From: Tamarix chinensis
Lineage: Eukaryota > Streptophyta > Magnoliopsida > Caryophyllales > Tamaricaceae
Length of the DNA stretch: 64,000 bases
Direction of reading: 5' to 3'
Assembly: GCA_030549775.1 (NCBI GenBank)
Contig: CM060174.1
Span: 15,115,193 to 15,179,192 of the forward strand
The notes under the pieces were generated by a model. The model did not search any database, was not told the DNA's origin, and saw nothing but the letters and a program-made list of their open reading frames with translations. The position numbers were made by a program, and so were the translations under genes. Shown one piece after another: positions 60,350 through 64,000 of the stretch. Position 1 is the stretch's first letter; every line of letters begins with the position of its first letter.

Positions 60350-62070
60350 TTAAGCATAACTTCCCCCATATTAATCATTTATCCACCAAATTTAGTATAT
60401 GTTCCTCAAATATTATCATGATTAACATACCCAAAATTCAAGTTATAAGTCCTACGCCTTACACAAAAGACTCATATAATTATCAAATTTGAAATACCAA
60501 TATTAACAAAATATTTGAAATTTGTGGCCTAAATCTAACGTTTTACACATGTTATAATAACATTATCATTTTAAGGCTATGATTCCTAAATTAGGCTAGT
60601 TTCTCATCTAAAGAACTTATGACACTCATAATCACTCCCAAACACTTCACATGATATTATTAGCATGTTTTAATCCATATAACATGTTAAAATACCAAAA
60701 TTCCCATATTAACCCATATTGACCAAAATGCCCTTAAAGATAGTCGATAACCCTTATTTTATGAAAATCTCATATCCTCATTATCATTATTTCCAAATCC
60801 TCCTTTTATCAACATACATCTTAAATATAATTATTTTCCACTTATAATAATTCATTATTCCCATACTACTCTCCCACAATTTATACTTATCCACAAAAAT
60901 ATATCTTACCGTAGCAACATCATATTAGCACATACTTTTGTCATTCTTACTCTTTTACTAGCATATAAACCAATTTATCATAATATATCATTAATAGCAT
61001 GAATTTAAAAATATAATAACAATAAAATGATAATACACATAGCCATTCAAACATTTAACAAAAATCCCTGAACATCAACTAGTATCCTTACAAATAAAGC
61101 CTTCGGTCTTTAAGCACACTTATCCTAATCTGCTTCTTCTAAAACTTTCGGAATATCACCTAATAAAATTTAACAAGACATAATTATAATTAATGATAGG
61201 TTTAAAATAATGGAAAGGAAAATAATTGGGGGGGGAACTAAACAAGGTTTCTAATGGGGGTCTCGGCTAAAAATTTATGTAACAAAGGGGGATCGGTTAG
61301 GGTTTGTCGAGCAAGGAGGGCTAGCAACGACATAACTTGTCATTGTTGGTGGGTTACAGTAGTAAGGAAGGCTGAAAGGCAGGGTGGTATTTGTGGAGTT
61401 GGCCAAAGGGAGGGGGTGAGCAACGATGGAAAATGGTGCGGCACAAGGGAGAGCTTCGGCCAAAATGGCCTAAGGTGGGTGTGTTGGGCTTCGGTGGATG
61501 TTATTGTAGGTTGGGGAGGGGTTGCAGCAGGGCATACCAATGGTGGAGGGGTAGGAATAGCATCTCTTGCTATAGTAAAGGCATGGGCTTTGGTGAGGGT
61601 TGGTGCAGTAAAGAGGAAAGTTTTGGTAGAAGTTGTCGGTTGGTGATTTTGTGTGTAGCTTGGAAGTGGTTACGGGAAATTTTGTTGCAGATAGGGGAGG
61701 ATTTTCAGCAGCTCTTACTATAGATAGGGGTAGGAATGACAGAAGTTGCTGGTGCATGGGGTGAGAGATCGGTGGAGGTGAAAGTTGAGGAGAAAATGTA
61801 ACTGGTGGAGGAGTGCATTGTAGGGGAAAATGGTGAAGCTAAGGGGTGATAATGGGGGTTTCTCTTGCTTGAAGGAGCTTGGGAGAAGTAGGGGTGCATG
61901 AACTCTTTGGGAGGGTTAACACATGACACAAAATAGAGAAAATGGAGGGGTTATAAGGATAGTGGCGTAAGGGAATTTGTGGAGCAAAGCAAGGAGAATA
62001 AGTCAAGCATGGCAGGGAGGCATGTGGTATGAGGGTAGCGTGCCGGGGTAAAAAGAGAGTAGGATAGAAT

Positions 62071-62400
62071 CATGTTATCCGGTTGATGTATTTACCTAGA
62101 TACCTTTTTGTATACTTTGATCCATGGTATCCCATACTATGTATTTTGTTATGGTAACTCGATCTTAACCTCTAAACTCGTATTGTATTTATAAATGTTT
62201 TTCCATTTCTAATTTCCTTGTTTTACTATGAATGGTATTTTAGCCTTGTGATTGATGTAAGGATGGTGGGGAAAACCAGCCTTATGCCAATTACGGCGGT
62301 AACACCTAATATTTTGCTTATATTGTATTAAATTATTGATTTAATACACACACACACACACACACACACACATATGTTGTAATATTGATAAACTCAAAGA
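62071..62400 (+). mobile_element. 3' fragment of a plus-oriented long LTR
   Basis: Contains 'tattttagccttg', then 'ccaattacggcggtaacacc' at about 62284, parallel to 'tttagccttagcac' ... 'gtgtggcggtaacacc' at 7170-7243. It ends in a (CA)n run (62347-62372) without a clean GGTGTTACA end. Confidence 0.45.
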
Positions 62401-63199
62401 GAGATGTTATTCCATTTATAATTCACAATACCCCATATATAAAATACCCACACTTATTACATCCATCATGAGAAAAAGTTAGAGAATATGAAAGGAGGTA
62501 GAGGATACATAGAGTTAGGTGGAATCATAATGGATAAGTTACAAAAACTTATGGTACTAATGAGTGTATTAAACCTATGATTTAATACAATATACATTCA
62601 TAAATTATACATCTATAAATAGAATATTTAAAACACTCCCCCTTGGATGTACATCTTCTAATATTTACAATACTCCCCTTTAAGAGTATATCTCAAAAAT
62701 ACTGCCTCATTAAAAACCTTGCCAGGAAAACCCAGTGGGATAAAACCATGGCTAAGGAAAAGAGTACAATTTTATTCCTTCAACTTAGTATGTCTCCTTC
62801 ACATGTCATATTACATTTGGTTATGTTTGCATGCACAAGCACACTTTAATAGTATTTACATTTAAAAACTTCACTAATAAAAACCCTATCAGGGATAAAA
62901 TCCTAACTTTTTGTACAAAGACATGTGTCACCGAATTAACTTTTAAATCATTTCTTTAAAAACACCCACTTATAGATAATTGGTTTGACACCTTCAAATG
63001 TTGAACTTATTTTCCATATAAATCACGCTTATTAAGTGGATACATTTGACTATTCTAATTTGATAATAATTTATCCAATGACATTCTATAATGAATGAAG
63101 AATAATTATCACTTTTATCCATTATCAATTGCAACTGTTTAGGTAAAAACATCAATAATGTCTATCTCATACCACCTTACACCGATACGAGGACAATTA
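62401..63199. other. Dispersed plant repeat of uncertain class
   Basis: Contains 'cactcccccttggatgta' near 62635 and 'actgcctcattaaaaacctt' with 'aacccagtgggataaaacca' near 62700-62750. I recognise this phrase as a common dispersed repeat of plant genomes, often next to copia sequences, but cannot name the family. The ORF 62643-62849 is not supported. Confidence 0.4.
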
Positions 63200-64000
63200 A
63201 TGGATATTTCAGTTACCAACAGAATCTATTCTCAGATTCTATCCATATGGATATGTCAACTCAATATGACAAGTTTAACTCTTCTTTTGAGGGTTTATCT
63301 CTTTGGACCCTTATCATACTAGCGTATTTGTACTATACTTGCCATTAACTTATTTGAAGTCACCATAAGGACTTCTATGTGAGTTGGAACTTTAGTCAAG
63401 ACATATATTGGTTTCATAATTTTTTGAACATAGCAAACACAAAATGTAGCTAAGCTATATCTAGAAAGCATAAGTATAACCAAGTGCACTTTGATTTTTC
63501 TTTGGGTCCATATCTCATAAAAGATATCTTCTAAGTGCTTGCTTACTCTATATTCTCAATCTCCTCTTCACTTCCCCTAAGGCTGAAGAAATGAACATTT
63601 CTAGCATTTTTTGTGGATTAATTTCATATTCATAGGGGATTATAAGTACACATAAGACTCATCCAATAATCTCAATTAACTTGGTTTAAGGGTTAATGTG
63701 ATATGCGATTGGTATATACCAAAAATCATTGCATATATATTGGCATATCACTTATAGACCTCACTAACAAGGGTCTACAAATCAAATGCATAATAAATGA
63801 CTCTAATAGGTCATTTTTCTTCCATCTTGAAGCATTGATTGCATTTTTACCCTAATTGGATGGTTATTCACTTTTGTAACAATATAATAATATTTATTGC
63901 AAAATATAAAATTTGATCTTATATTAATGCATCATTATATACAATGGTAAATTTAAAATGGTCCACATGTGTCAACTTGAATTCTATCAAGTACATAAGA
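63200..64000 (-). pseudogene. Ty1/copia polyprotein fragment, heavily decayed, runs off the window
   Basis: Minus-strand translation gives, in the order expected for copia Pol, an integrase-core start RIQVDTCGPF (about 63958-63987), then a linker block with MDPKKNQSAL (63483-63512), KVPTHIEVLM (about 63360-63390) and GSKEINPQKK (63283-63312). The last resembles the GSKDKNPRKRK motif between integrase and RT in a plant copia group. Several stops and shifts lie between. The RT domain that should follow at lower coordinates is not seen. Confidence 0.6.

Larger units (their letters stand above)
58373..62070 (-). mobile_element. Long LTR copy 'K', minus orientation
   Basis: The start near 58373 reads CAATAACACCCCTAAATTTTGG, a worn TGTAACACCCC. 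The motif array in reverse lies at 58970-59370, a Harbinger-type MITE is inserted at 59547-60349, and the G-rich complement of the leader is at 61250-62060. ORFs 61254-61646 and 61391-61723 are G-rich shadows. The 5' terminus is not visible. Confidence 0.6.

Overview
This is nuclear DNA of a flowering plant, most likely a eudicot. It is AT-rich and gene-poor. I recognise one host gene, a four-exon flavin monooxygenase of the YUCCA auxin-biosynthesis family on the minus strand (45126-47067). Almost everything else is transposable-element sequence in layers. The plant assignment rests on an Athila-type Ty3/gypsy element with an Asp-tRNA primer site, a Cassandra-type TRIM with 5S rRNA-like LTRs, plant hAT and PIF/Harbinger relics, and the YUCCA gene itself.

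Layout. Positions 1-22000 are a stack of very long LTR copies of one family with ends of the type TGTAACACCCC / GGGGTGTTACA, in both orientations. The clearest is a solo LTR at 8036-18718 with a perfect 5-bp target duplication (ggaag). It is interrupted by a 5.6-kb autonomous-type but dead hAT transposon (12611-18222) with a perfect 8-bp duplication (cctacgcc). A PIF/Harbinger transposase relic lies at about 21.9-22.6 kb, followed by a very AT-rich microsatellite desert to 24.6 kb. From 24.6 to 42.6 kb there is a second nest: minus-oriented LTR G (to 42571), LTR F (to 41074), LTR E (24620-39386), and inside E an 11.3-kb Athila element (27401-38655). The Athila element has a 5' LTR, tRNA-Asp primer site, gag, protease, RT, RNase H, integrase, a palindromic tandem array, a candidate intron and an env-like ORF.

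The 42.6-48 kb interval is the most gene-like part: a 499-bp hAT MITE, the YUCCA gene and its flanks. From 48031 to about 54010 runs a tandem array of four units of about 1.3 kb, the last swollen by nested 260-290-bp sub-repeats. A complete Cassandra-type TRIM (54650-55315) then sits one base inside the end of another long LTR. The rest (55.3-62.4 kb) is more minus-oriented long-LTR sequence with an 803-bp Harbinger-type MITE. The right edge (about 62.6-64 kb) is a decayed Ty1/copia fragment on the minus strand.

Functional reading. Only the YUCCA gene looks intact; it should encode a 389-aa enzyme of the indole-3-pyruvate route to auxin and is closest in style to YUC10/YUC11. An RY (CATGCATG) element lies about 80 bp upstream of its start codon. 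All transposon coding regions seen carry stops or frameshifts. I see no wholly novel gene system. The most unusual things are structural: an inverted duplication inside an LTR, a two-tier repeat inside the LTRs, the palindromic array in Athila, and the nested satellite-like array. All calls are by eye from motifs, without database searches.
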